DNA of 64,000 bases from Macrotis lagotis (Eukaryota; Chordata; Mammalia; Peramelemorphia; Peramelidae): the NCBI RefSeq assembly GCF_037893015.1, contig NC_133658.1, positions 886,428,977 through 886,492,976 of the forward strand, given 5' to 3'. Below are positions 21,640-32,192 of this stretch, piece by piece (the stretch's first letter is position 1; each line of letters starts with the position of its first letter). Made by a program: the position numbers and the translations under genes. The notes below the pieces were generated by a model. The model was not told the DNA's origin, did no database searches, and worked only from the letters and a program-made list of their open reading frames with translations.

Positions 21640-22640
21640 CTTCAAAAAAAAAAAAATGAGGGTGGGGGAGGAGGAAAGAGAATAGTGAAATTCTAGAACT
21701 AAGCAGTAAGTCTTTCCAAACTAATCTTGTTTTGATTTGTTTTTTTTTTTTACTAGTAACTAAACTAGAAGGGGATGGGGCAGAAAGGGGAGAGAAGACT
21801 TGCTAGGGATCTATTTTACCTCTCTTGATTTTATTTTAATGAGGATGTGAGGAATAAGGGGGTGTTTGGGTTCTATAGGATTGTGAAAGGAGAATTATTA
21901 GTTTACATTACACAGATTGCCTGTATTGTTGCCTATGAGCAGGTATGTGAGTTAAGACAATAAATAGATTTAGCTTCAATCTAATCAAAACCTGACATTA
22001 GGCCAGGTCTGCCCCACCTAGTTCTGAGTTAATTTAGGGTCCTCATCTTTCTCTTTTGCACACGCTCAAGGAGGTAGCTGTTCTTGCTCATTAGTGTAAT
22101 AAGTAGGGAGGGGAAAATGAATGGGGACAAGTGTAACAATTAGATTTGTGACCCCAGCCAATGATTGGCACAAAGGGGAGGAACAAAGCCTCTTAAACTG
22201 CATTTAAGACCTAACATTTGCAGAAATCCTGGCCCCTCTCCCCTTGAGAAAGGTGTGACATTTATTAAAATGTCTTAAGGAATAAAAAAACATTTTAACC
22301 GCTCTGGACTAAGTATTTATGAGCCATTTATAACAAGGAGACTGGTCAATGAGGATAGTGTTTGGACAGTGCTCAGGTTTGCCCTCTGGATGGATTCTAG
22401 AGAATCTTTTTACTGTTCCCTGATTGAGGCAACCAACAGGAGAAACTTTTGAAATCTGGTTTTGACCAGGATGACTCAGAGTTATTCCATGTGATGATAA
22501 AAAAACCTTTTATTGGACTTCAGAGATAGGAGTGATAACTGAGGAGAGAGGCAGAACAGTGCATCTACCTACAATAAGTTCTTTCTCTTCCTTGAGTTGA
22601 ATCTGCATACAGAAGTTGCCTTCTCTTCCCCATTGGTTTT
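21640..22640. other. Repeat-poor non-coding stretch with a CCAAT palindrome
   Basis: I recognise no repeat family across about 1 kb and no exon, in contrast with the dense repeats on both sides. At 22157-22169 it holds GCCAATGATTGGC, two CCAAT boxes facing each other. It could be conserved regulatory DNA; that is a guess from repeat scarcity only. Confidence 0.35.
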
Positions 22641-22980
22641 TTTAAATTTTATTTTTCCAACTACATGCAACAGTAGTTTTCAACAATCATTTATTTTAGG
22701 TTTTTTTGCAAGGCAAATGGGGTTAAGTGGCTTGCCCAAGGCCACGCAGCTAGGTAATTATTAAGTGTCTGAGACTGGATTTGAACCCAGGTACTCCTGA
22801 CTCCAGGGCCAGTGCTTTATCCACTGCGCCAACTAGCCGCCCCAACAATCATTTTTTTTTTTGCTAGGTTTTGCTTTTTATATTTTTCTCTCTCCCTCCC
22901 TCCTTCCCTCCCTTCCTTCTCCCCTCCCCCTGACCAAAGGCAACCTAATATAGGTCATAGATGTACAACCATGCTGAACG
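22640..22980 (-). mobile_element. L1 3'UTR fragment, minus strand, split by a SINE
   Basis: TTTTATTTTTCCAACTACAT is the reversed L1 tail (antisense of AATAAAAT). After the inserted SINE the CT-rich segment and CAAAGGCAACCTAATATAGG continue the reversed L1 3'UTR. Confidence 0.6.
22693..22842 (-). repeat. tRNA-derived SINE, minus strand, in L1
   Basis: CAACAATCATTT at 22681-22692 and 22843-22854 flanks a reversed young SINE (GGGGTTAAGTGGCTTGCCCA ... CCACTGCGCCAACTAGCCGC). Confidence 0.92.
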
Positions 22981-23374
22981 TGTCCTGTCTCCCACCTGGC
23001 TGCTGGGTGTTTCTTATGGCAGGACACCTTTAATTCTAATGTTTTTACTTTCCAGAGTTTAGATGAGTGAGTATTCCGAGATGGGAGTGCCCGGTAGTTG
23101 ACTGAGAGACCCATCGAAACCAATTAAGTTCTGCTACCAACAATTAGAATTCTAAGGTATTTAAGTCTGATAAGGGGCCATCCCAATAGCTTGGTAACCT
23201 ACTTGTCCTAGGGATCAATAATAAACAGACTTGTAAGCTGAGATATTACTTTCTGGAAGGAGCTAACCCAGTTGAACACCTTAACAAGTCACCCATCTCT
23301 GACATAATTTCCTATAACTAACTAGTGAGGATTCCTCCAATGGAGAAAAGGATGCTCAGGGTCAGAAATCTGCA

Positions 23375-23525
23375 AGATGTTGTCAAGTCTTTTTTCAGTT
23401 TTGTCCAACTCTTTATGATCCCATTTGGGATTTTCTTTGCAAAGGTACTGGAGTGGTTTGCCATTTCCTTCTCTAGTTCATTTTACATATGAAGAAGTGG
23501 AGACAATCATATTAGCCAAGTCAGT
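23375..23525 (-). repeat. MAR1-type SINE, minus strand
   Basis: TTTTGTCCAACTCTTTATGA, TCCCATTTGGGATTTTCTTT and GTACTGGAGTGGTTTGCCAT are the reversed MAR1 3' half. Confidence 0.75.
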
Positions 23526-23739
23526 GCCTCTTTGAACCTTAAAAAAGGTAGAAATCAACGGAAATAAATAAACTCCTACATTTGGTTTTAAAAAATCAAT
23601 TTCATCAATTCAGATTAGGGAGGGGGTGGTTAGAGAGCAGTTTGTCTGAAAAAGATCTGTGGCTTTTATTGAGCCACAAGCTCTCTGTGTGTCATTAGTG
23701 TTTTGTAGTAGCCCAAACTTGTTAAAGGCTATATAGACT

Positions 23740-23910
23740 CTTTAAATTGTTCTCTGCCCAGGTTAGATCACATTGGGAGGACCAGGTTTATCCTAGGGAA
23801 CCACAGTTTAAGAAGGACATTGACAAGCCAGAGAGGGTTCAGAGGAGCATGTACAAGATGCTGAAGGGTCCTGAGTCCTTGATATATAGGGATCACTTGA
23901 AGGATACTGG
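23740..23910 (+). mobile_element. CR1/L3-type LINE fragment
   Basis: The frame 23747-24037 contains QFKKDIDKPERVQRSMYKML and then KGPESLIYRDHLK, matching the conserved C-terminal ORF2 segment (KKDIDKLERVQRRATKM...) of CR1/L3 LINEs. It is decayed. Confidence 0.65.
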
Positions 23911-24059
23911 CCAAGCTACCAGTGAGCATATTGTATTACCATCAGAATCAATCCATATTCGTCCAATATTCATAGGAGAAGATTTTCAAGTGCAGATCAA
24001 TGATATCTACCAAAGTCAAAGTCCTATAATACACTAGATACTGGAAAAAAATGTAAAAA

Positions 24060-24490
24060 GGACTAGTGTCTCTAGAGTGAATCTTTTGCATACCCTCATA
24101 AAACTTTCTTGGCAGAAGGGCTATGCCAGGTTGAGGGTAGCTGACAGAGCTCAAAGCCATCAAATGGTGAGTTAGTAGGGTATCCACCCCAAGGCTGTGA
24201 AGACCTCCCCTGGTAGAATGAGTGGATGAAAACAATTTCAGTGACTATTGAAACAACTGAAGCAGACACTGTGGAACACTTAGAGCTTGGTCAGACGTCA
24301 AAGACAACCAAGGTCATTTGCTGCATCTGGGCCATTACCAGTCATCCTGACTTTTGTCTTGCCACTGGACTTTGATGACTCAGGAAGAGAGAATGAGGCT
24401 AATGACTTTGCGCAGCTCTGTCTCACTTAAATACAATTCATACAGAAGACAAGACATCATCCTGTGATCTCATTGGACCTCTTTGGAAAG
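24060..24490 (+). mobile_element. RTE-type LINE 3'-end fragment
   Basis: GACACTGTGGAACACTTAGA, GAGCTTGGTCAGACGTCAAA, CTTTTGTCTTGCCACTGGAC and AGAGAGAATGAGGCTAATGA form the recurrent 3' region shared with the long SINEs here. Confidence 0.6.
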
Positions 24491-24814
24491 GTATGATAAA
24501 CAATAACAATTAAAAAATGAAGGCAGAGAAAAGTGGATTCTAATGAGAATCAAACCAACAAATGAAGGACATTTGGAGCTTTTCACTATTCCAGCACATC
24601 TTAACTCCATATTAAGAAAGAGCCTTGTATAGAAAAAAACTGAATACTTCTTCACTGCTATAATGGAAACTGTTATTAAGCATCATGGACAGTCCAGTCT
24701 TATGCAAGAATAGATGATAGAAAACTCTTGTGATAGAAACCCCAAAATGGACCAGCTTTTGCTTCAAGGGTCTTACATTCTTTTCAGGAATATTAATAAG
24801 GTACCTACATACAT

Positions 24815-26860
24815 AAAGATTTTTGTTGTTGTTCAGTCATGTCCAACTCTTTGTGACCCCTATGGACCACAGCATACCAGACCCTTCCACCCTCCACTTT
24901 CTCTCTTAATCTGTCAAGTTCATGATTGTTATTCCATGACACTATTTGTTTCATCCTTGCTGTCTCCTTTTCTTTTAGCCTTCAATATTTCATAACAACA
25001 GGATTTTTTCCTAATGAATGCTGACTTCTCATTGTACAATCAAAATATTTAAGCCTCAATTACAGTATTTGAGCTTTTGATGCATAGTCTAAATTGATCT
25101 TGCTGCCCCAAGAGACTCTCAAAAGTCTTCTCTAGCACCACAATTCAAAAGGATTGATTCTGCTTTGTTCAGATTACCTTATAGTTCAACTCTCAACCTT
25201 AAATTACTCCTAGAAAAAGCATAGCTTTGACTATCTAGACCATTGTTTTTTAGTATGCTATCCAGATTTCCTTCCAAGGAGTGCTTTCTTTTGATTTTAT
25301 GGCTGCAGTCACTATCTTCAGTGATCTTTGAACCTAAGAATATAAAATCTGAAACAGTTTCCATTTATTCTCCTTCTATTTGCCAGGTGGTAGTAGGACT
25401 AGTCTGCCAAAATCTTAATTTGGGGGCTGTTAAGCTTCAAGTCAACTTTTACATTCTTCTTTTTTACCCTCATCATGAAGCTTCTTAATTTTTCTTCAAT
25501 TTCTACCATCAGAATGATATTTATATATCTGAGATTATTGATATTTCTTCTAACAACCTTAATTCTAACATTGGATTCATTCAGCCTGGCATTTCATGTG
25601 ATATTCTTTGCATTTAAGTTAAATAAATAGACTTGTGCTTCTTTTCCAATTTTGAATTAACCAGTTGTTCCATGTTCAACCAACATACAGATTTCTTAGG
25701 AGACAAGCAAGATGATCTGGTACTCTTCTCTTTAAGGACTTGCCACATTTTGTTGTGATCCATAGAGTTAGTGTAGTCAATAAAGCAAAGGTAGATGTTT
25801 TTCTTGAACTCCCTTACTTTCTGCATAATGCATCAAATGTTGGCAATTTGGTCTCTGGTTCTTCTCCTTTGAAAATCAGGACATTCTTTTGGTAATTCTT
25901 GATTCACACATTTCTGAAGTTTAGCTTGCAGAAACTTAAGTATAACCTCGCTGGTGAATGAAATGAGTGAAATTGGTAATTTTATGTTTCTTTGGCAATA
26001 CTCTTCTTTAGGATTAGATGAAAACTAACCTTTTCCAGTCCAGTGACCATTGTTGCATTTCCCAAATTTGCTGGAATATTGAGATCAGCACTTTAACAAC
26101 ATTTTTGTTATTAGGGTTTCAATAGCTCATCTAGGGTTTAGGGTTTTAAATAGCTCATCTAGAATTTACATTACCTCCACTAGCCTTAATATTAGCAATA
26201 CTTTCTAATGCCCATTTAACTTCATTTTCTAGGTTGTTTGGCTTCTAGATCAATAACCACACCATTGTGGTACTATCTGTTATGTTAAGATCTTTCTTTT
26301 ATAGTTCTTTTGTGTATTCTTTTTTTTGCAAGGCAAATGGGGTTAAGTGGCTTGCTGAAGGTCACACAGCTAGGTAATTATTAACTGTCTGAGGCCAGAT
26401 TTGAACTCAGGGACTCCTGACTCCAGAGCCGGTGCTCTATCCATTGCGCCACCTAGCCGCCCCTCTTTTGTGTATTCTTGCCATCTCTTTTTAATCTCTT
26501 TTGCTTCTGTTAAGAGCGTACCAATTTTAATTTTGTCAGTGCTCATTATTACATGAAGAGTTTCTTTGATATTTCTATTTTCTTGGAGATCTCATCTTTC
26601 CCATTGTAGTTTTCTTCTAATTCTTTGCATTGCTCATTTAAAAAAAACTTGTCCCTGCTTGCTATTCTTCATTTTACCTTTTCTCCTTTCCTCAGTTATT
26701 TGTAAAGCCTTATGAGATATTTTGCTTTCATTTTCTCTTTTTCTTTAGAATGTTTTTTGTTGCTGCCTCTTGTATAATACTGTGAACCTCTGTCTATGGT
26801 TATTCAGGTACACTGCCAGATCTAATCCCTTAGCTTTATTTCTCATTATGTCTATCTAAA
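24815..26860 (-). mobile_element. RTE-type (BovB-like) LINE, minus strand, broken
   Basis: Minus-strand frames encode RTE reverse-transcriptase pieces: REFKKNIYLCFIDYTNSMDH then NKMWQVLKEK (25614-25826), and METVSDFIFLGSKITEDSDC then SHKIKRKHSLEGNLDSILK (25179-25364). These match the order FIDY.KAFD ... FLGSKIT.DGDCSHEIKRR of RTE proteins. The plus-strand left end, GTTGTTCAGTCATGTCCAAC, is the reversed RTE 3' tail. There are many stops and shifts, so it is an old dead copy. A SINE sits inside at 26322-26463. Confidence 0.85.
26322..26463 (-). repeat. tRNA-derived SINE, minus strand, nested in RTE
   Basis: Perfect 16-base TCTTTTGTGTATTCTT at 26306-26321 and 26464-26479 flanks it. Confidence 0.94.
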
Positions 26861-27102
26861 TTTCTATCCGTATCTGTATTATTATATGTAAACATAAAGT
26901 ATATATGTGCATCTTTCTTTAATGACATGCACTATATAAATGGTAACTATTATCATTATTAATAAAATAATGATGTTGTCCTTTATCATCTGAGGCATAC
27001 CTTTGCTGGGCATCTCTCTAGACCTGTCTACCTTGCAACCAGGAAAGTTAGGGGAAGTAGTGATTAGAGCATGTAAATTTAAGTCAAGAAAGCCTGAGTT
27101 CA

Positions 27103-27268
27103 GGGGTGGCTAGGTGGCGTAGTGGATAAAGCACTGTCCTTGGAGTCAGGAGTACCTGGGTTCAAATCCGGTCTCAGACACTTAATAATTACCTAGCTGT
27201 GTGCCTTCGGCAAGCCACTTAACCCCATTTGCCTTGCAAAAAAAAAAAATCTAAAAAAAAAAGAAAGA
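27103..27268 (+). repeat. tRNA-derived SINE inserted into an older SINE's B box
   Basis: A perfect 17-base AAGAAAGCCTGAGTTCA flanks it at 27086-27102 and 27269-27285. The target itself reads GAGTTCAAATCCCACC, the B box of an older tRNA-derived SINE whose remainder continues to about 27340. Confidence 0.93.
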
Positions 27269-27544
27269 AAGAAAGCCTGAGTTCAAATCCCACCTTAGAA
27301 ATTTTCTAGCTGTGTGACATCGAACAAGTCTTTTGAACCATCTACAAACTACAGGGAGAGGGCCTGGTTGGATGATTTTATTGACAGAGAATTCCTAGAT
27401 GAGGAATCTCTATTGACCAGTGCATTCTCCTCAACTTAAAGTTGTAGCATTTCCCAAGTCTCTCAATAAGTATATATCAGGGGTATTCCTTGAACTCATG
27501 TTTTCTTGACTCCAAGACTAGCTTTCTAACTATTAGGTATCTAG

Positions 27545-27790
27545 ATGAAGCAGATAAAAGGCTGAGTCTGGAATGAGGAAGATTTGAACTCAAATCTGGG
27601 CTCAGAAACTTCCTAAAAGTATATCCTTGGTCAAGCCACTTATTCTCTATCTGCCTCTTTCTTCAACTGTTAAAATGGTAGTGATATTAGCATCTACTTC
27701 CCAAGGTTGCTGTGAGGATTAAACAGGAATATATTTATAAAGCAACTAGCACAGGGCCTTGGGCATATTAAATATTACCTATTATTATTA
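27545..27790 (+). repeat. MIR-type SINE, plus strand
   Basis: TTTGAACTCAAATCTGGGCT, TTAGCATCTACTTCCCAAGG and TTGCTGTGAGGATTAAACAG match the MIR order. Confidence 0.75.
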
Positions 27791-28435
27791 GACCAAATAT
27801 ACACAGAACACATATTTTTGGAGGATTCACTAGCAGATGGGAGAGGGGGTCAAGAAAAGCTTCTGGTAATAGGATAGCACTTGAAAAAGATGGTGGACAA
27901 CCCAAGCCAAGGGACTTCTAAGAAAGATGGAATGTCAGAGCAATAAAGAAGAGTGGTTTCAATATTGGTTCAGGTAGATGTTAACATGATTAGTAAAGGT
28001 GCACTTGACATGACAGTTGTTCACCAAACACATGTTCATTAGTGTCCGTGCCCTTCTTGCCTAATGAGAAAATGAATCAAGGGCACAGACTCTGAGGATG
28101 GAATGCAGATTTCATTTACATTTCTGAGAAAAGGTGACATTGTCTTTGATGGCTGGTGAAGGAGAATAAACTATTCTATAGGCTAAGCTTCCAGGACTAA
28201 TTTAATTAGGGCATGTAGTAAAGCTGGCTGTGCCACTTCTTCAGGAGAGAAGGTCCATGAGTCACTCAGATAGAAAGCCAAAGCTGGGGGTAGACCGTCC
28301 TTTCCAAAAGGTGGGGGTGGAGGGGTGGAAATTGTTCTATTAAATACTCACTTGTTTTACAAAACTTTTTCTTTTCTCTATGATCCTAGGAAAAAGGAGA
28401 AAGGTTATAAATTGCAGGAAGTGGGGTTAAGTTAC
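27791..28435. other. Repeat-poor non-coding stretch
   Basis: No gene or repeat family was recognised. The tract 28080-28240 has balanced composition and no repeat signature, so it is a candidate for conserved non-coding DNA, without further support. Confidence 0.35.
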
Positions 28436-28439
28436 TTAA

Positions 28440-28760
28440 GGATAATCATAATCATAATGAGAAGAAGAAACAGCATTTACATAGCCCTTCAAGGTTTGCA
28501 ATGCAGTTTATAGACATATACATGTACGTGTGGACAGGCACATATGTCTATATGTTTATAATTTCATTTGATCCTTACAACAATCATGGGAGAGAGATGT
28601 TATTATGATTCCCATTTTACAAGTAAGGAAACTGAGGCTGATGAAAGTTAAATGAATTGAACCCAGGGTCCCCTATGCAATAATTGTCTGAGACAGAATT
28701 TGAACTCAGGGCTTCCTAACTACAAGTGCTGTACTCCAAGCACTACTACCTATCTGTCTT
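28440..28760 (-). repeat. MIR SINE, minus strand
   Basis: ATTTGATCCTTACAACAATC, CATTTTACAAGTAAGGAAAC and TTTGAACTCAGGGCTTCCTA give a near-complete reversed MIR. Confidence 0.8.
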
Positions 28761-29309
28761 TTGATGGGAAGACTCAAGATATAGAGTTGGGGAGAATCAC
28801 AGAATGGGATGACCCAGAGGTCATCTAGTTTGATCTCTGTAAGAACAAGAATCCCTTTGACTTTCTGCCTGAGAAGTAGTCACCCAGCCTCCACTTGAAG
28901 ACTCCCAAGGAGAGATGAAAACCTCTGGAGACAATCCATGACCCTTTGGGACAGTTGGAACTTCCAGGCTCCATCTGTGGTCCCTGCAAATTCCAGTCAT
29001 CACTCCTCAAAATCAAACTCCTTTCTCTTCCACTCAAGAGATCCTCTTCTCTTGCCTTATTTAACATCTATTCAAATTTTGATCTCATTGATTAGGATTA
29101 GAAGATTCTTCTCCCATAGGCAGAGCAGGGATCCATTCTGATCATCAAATCTGTATGAATTCAATTACATAGGTTGTCAAATCAATGAAAAAAAAATTAG
29201 CCTTCTTGATCAATCAAAACAGACAAAAGTCTAGAAGCTTCTCGAAAAACACAGACCATAGACTGACCTGAAGAAAAATGATTCATGGTTGTAGAGGAGA
29301 GAAGGTTGG

Positions 29310-29510
29310 CAACAAGATAGCCCATTGGATAAAAAATGGACTTGGAGTCAGGAAGACCTGAGTTTGAATTACATCTCATATACTTACTATACTTTGTCAT
29401 TTGTAAAATGGGGATAGATGAACACCTACCTCATAGGGTTATTGTGATGATAAAATGGGTTTACATTTGTAAAAAGCACATATAAATAGTAACTATTATC
29501 ATCATTAATA
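29310..29510 (+). repeat. MIR-type SINE, plus strand
   Basis: GACTTGGAGTCAGGAAGACC head, then CTACCTCATAGGGTTATTGT and a TATAAATAGTAACTATTATC tail. Confidence 0.7.
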
Positions 29511-29628
29511 ATGTTGCTATTGTTATTCAGTCATTCCAACTGTGTCTGACTCTTTATGATCCCATGGGGGTTTTCTTGACAAAAATCCTAGAGTGGTACA
29601 TCATTTTCTTCTCCAACTCATTTTATAT
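29511..29628 (-). repeat. MAR1-type SINE fragment, minus strand
   Basis: CATTCCAACTGTGTCTGACT, then TCCCATGGGGGTTTTCTTGA and CTCCAACTCATTTTATATT. Confidence 0.7.
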
Positions 29629-29965
29629 TTTAAAAAATGTATTTAGTTTTTCAATTATGTGAAGAGATTATTTGCAACATTTATTTTCATAAAGTTTCTC
29701 TCTTTCACTCCCCCACCACCACCTTAGGAAAGCAAGTAATCTGATATAGGCTTAACTATGTACAATCATGTTACACAAATTTCCATATTGGTCACATTGT
29801 GAAACAGAATCAGAACAAAAAGGGAAAATCTATGAGTAGGATAAGTAAAAAAAATAAAATAAAAAAGATAATACACTTTGATCTGCATTCAGATTCCATA
29901 ATTCTTATTTTGAATATGGATGGCATTTTCCATTATGGATCTTTTAGAATTATCTTTGGTCATTA
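29629..29965 (-). mobile_element. L1 3'UTR fragment, minus strand
   Basis: The reverse complement shows AAAATGCCATCCATATTCAA, GGAATCTGAATGCAGATCAA and a closing AATTGAAAAACTAAATACAT, the marsupial L1 3'UTR sequence. Confidence 0.7.
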
Positions 29966-30339
29966 AAATTACTGAGAAGAGCTAAGTATTGTCCAGCTAA
30001 TTATACAGATAAAGAAACTGAAGAAAACAGGGTTAAGTGATTTGCCCAGGAAGATGAGGCTTCCTGACTTCAGACATAACACTCTATGCAATATGATGCC
30101 ACCCTCCTCATTAAAATCATCATTAATAATAATAACATTAATAACAACAAATGCTAGAATCTTTTGAGGTATACCTTTGCTGAGTATCTCTGGCAACTAG
30201 GAGACTTAGGCAGAACCATGGTTAGCACACTGGATTCATGAATTTGTTGTTTAGTCATTTTCACAAAAAAATATCTAGATGTAATTGTTTGGATGCTGCC
30301 CGCCTCATAAAATGTAAGCTCTTTGAAGGCAGTTGTGTT

Positions 30340-30498
30340 TTTTTTCCTTTATTTATTTATTTTTGCAAGGCAGTGGAGTTAAGTGACTTGCCTAAGGCCA
30401 CACAGCTAGGTAATTATTAAGTGTCTGAGACCAAATTTGAATTCAGGTACTCTTGACTCCAGGGCCGGTGCTCTATCCACTGCGCCACCTAGCCACCC
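30340..30498 (-). repeat. tRNA-derived SINE, minus strand
   Basis: CAAGGCAGTGGAGTTAAGTG ... CCACTGCGCCACCTAGCCAC. It abuts a second copy in the same orientation. Confidence 0.88.
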
Positions 30499-30656
30499 TA
30501 TTTTTTGTTTTTTTTTGCAAGGTTAATGGAGTTAAGTAAGTGACTTGCCCAAAGTCACACAACTAGGTAATTATTAAGTGTCTGAGGTCAAATTTGAATT
30601 CAGGTCCTCCTGACTCCAGGATTGATGCTCTATCCACTGTGCCACCTAGGTGCCCC
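30499..30656 (-). repeat. tRNA-derived SINE, minus strand, tandem with the previous one
   Basis: CAAGGTTAATGGAGTTAAGT ... CCACTGTGCCACCTAGGTGC. It is more diverged than its neighbour and has a four-base AGTA insertion. Confidence 0.85.
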
Positions 30657-31330
30657 TTTGTCTTCCTTAAAGGATGTTTAGCATGCAGTAAGCACTTAAT
30701 ATATGCTTGTTGTTGCTGTTGATAATGATCAATCATCTTCCTAATATTTTCTCTTCCTAATGAACCACAGAGCAAAATCTCATTCTGAACACAAGAAAAA
30801 CAAATGAACAGTAGAGAAGAAAGTTATCCAGGGCCAGGAAAGTTTGCAGCCCATCGAATCTACTGGTTGCAAATTTTGATTCCCATTTTAGATTTCTTCT
30901 GACACAGAAGTCTTGAAAATACTTGTCAACACATCCATCTACCTTATAAAAGGAAAAAAAACCCAGTCCCCTGCCTATCATTTCATGCGTCAAACTCCCT
31001 AGGATTCATTCATCAGCTGTCTCACTGCCATAGTCATTTCGACCAATGTCTGACCCTGATGTCATGATCCTCTTCGAGAACGAAGGACAAACATCATCAT
31101 CAGGTCATGATTTAGCTCAGGAAGTTATTTTTTTATGCCAGAGTTATAAACTTTCCTATTATTCTCCTTTGATAAAATATCCAGTCTGTCCACTAGGCAA
31201 TACAATGGTAAATTTATTATCAGTTTGTCCTGATGTCTTGAAGAATGACATCAATGCAAAAAGGCTATTTGGACATCATGACCAATAAAGTCATTTTGGG
31301 GGTGTGGGGAAGGATGCTATTTACGAGGTG
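30657..31330. other. UTS2 upstream region
   Basis: It holds the tail of an RTE-tailed SINE (about 31050-31100, TCCTCTTCGAGAACGAAGGA). The frame 31046-31288 crosses that repeat and is not a gene. The region upstream of the TATA box includes CCAAT-like ACCAAT at about 31280. Confidence 0.5.
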
Positions 31331-31338
31331 ATGGGGGA

Positions 31339-31346
31339 TATATAAA
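31339..31346 (+). promoter_or_regulatory. UTS2: UTS2 TATA box
   Basis: TATATAAA lies about 90 bases upstream of the UTS2 ATG. Transcription would begin near 31370, giving a 5'UTR of roughly 65 bases. No other TATA-like motif is as well placed. Confidence 0.65.
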
Positions 31347-31435
31347 GTGTGATATAGGGAGGGAAAGAATCTTCCAGTTCGAATTCTTCCCCTACAGACA
31401 CCAAGGAAGACGAATCCTCCTCTTTGCCAGTCAGC

Positions 31436-31538
31436 ATGTATAAGCTAATATTCTACTGCTTATTTTTTGCCGGCTTCTTAAGTCCCTTCTTGTCTCTTCC
31501 CGTCATCGATTCCAATGAAGTGGCATATCGGCTCTCAG
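31436..31538 (+). CDS. UTS2: UTS2 coding exon 1
   Basis: It encodes the start Met, signal peptide and residues to VAYRLS (34 codons plus one base). The donor is CAG|GTAAGA at 31539. This ATG is chosen because the hydrophobic leader follows directly and the length matches the family. Confidence 0.96.
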
Positions 31539-32142
31539 GTAAGAGGCATTTTCCTTTCCTTTGCTGTGACATTTCTTAGGTTGTAAGAGCAGCAGAGAGA
31601 GAGATGGAGAAATTCTTCTTATTAAGGAACCTTCACCTAGCTGAAATTTCAACTATTTAAAAAAGCGTTATTCTAGGTTCTTTAAATGACTATTTTAAAA
31701 TCAATAATGGAGTGCAATTTCTTCACCGATTCAAAGAATAGGAGGATATCGGCGTATGTTGTATCATTGCCATATGTTCAGCTTTTTAGCTTTGGCAAAG
31801 TAAGAATAAAATTAAATGAATGGATGGATGGATGGATGGATGAATCAATCATTTATTCCTGTGTCCCAGACACTGTGATCAACTCTGGAGGTACTAAGAA
31901 TGAAACTATCTCTACATTCAAAGTGCTTCTATTCTCCATTTCATCCCTAAAAACCTTAAAGATCATCTGGTACAACCCCTTCATATTAATAGATAAGGAA
32001 ACTGAGGTTCAAAGAGATTGGAAAAGGAGAAAACAAAGGCATATATAAAGGACAAAAAGAAAGAGAACAAATAGAAACCAATTATCTTCTATTGATGATT
32101 TATGGAGAGTTCTTTGTAATCTTTAAAGTAATTGATCAGTCA

Positions 32143-32192
<50 letters not shown>

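Noticed and set aside
26940-30240. Similar pieces near 26970-27040 and 30150-30235 (ATACCTTTGCTG...)
   Set aside because: They are probably two fragments of one dispersed repeat with MIR tails, not a structured locus.
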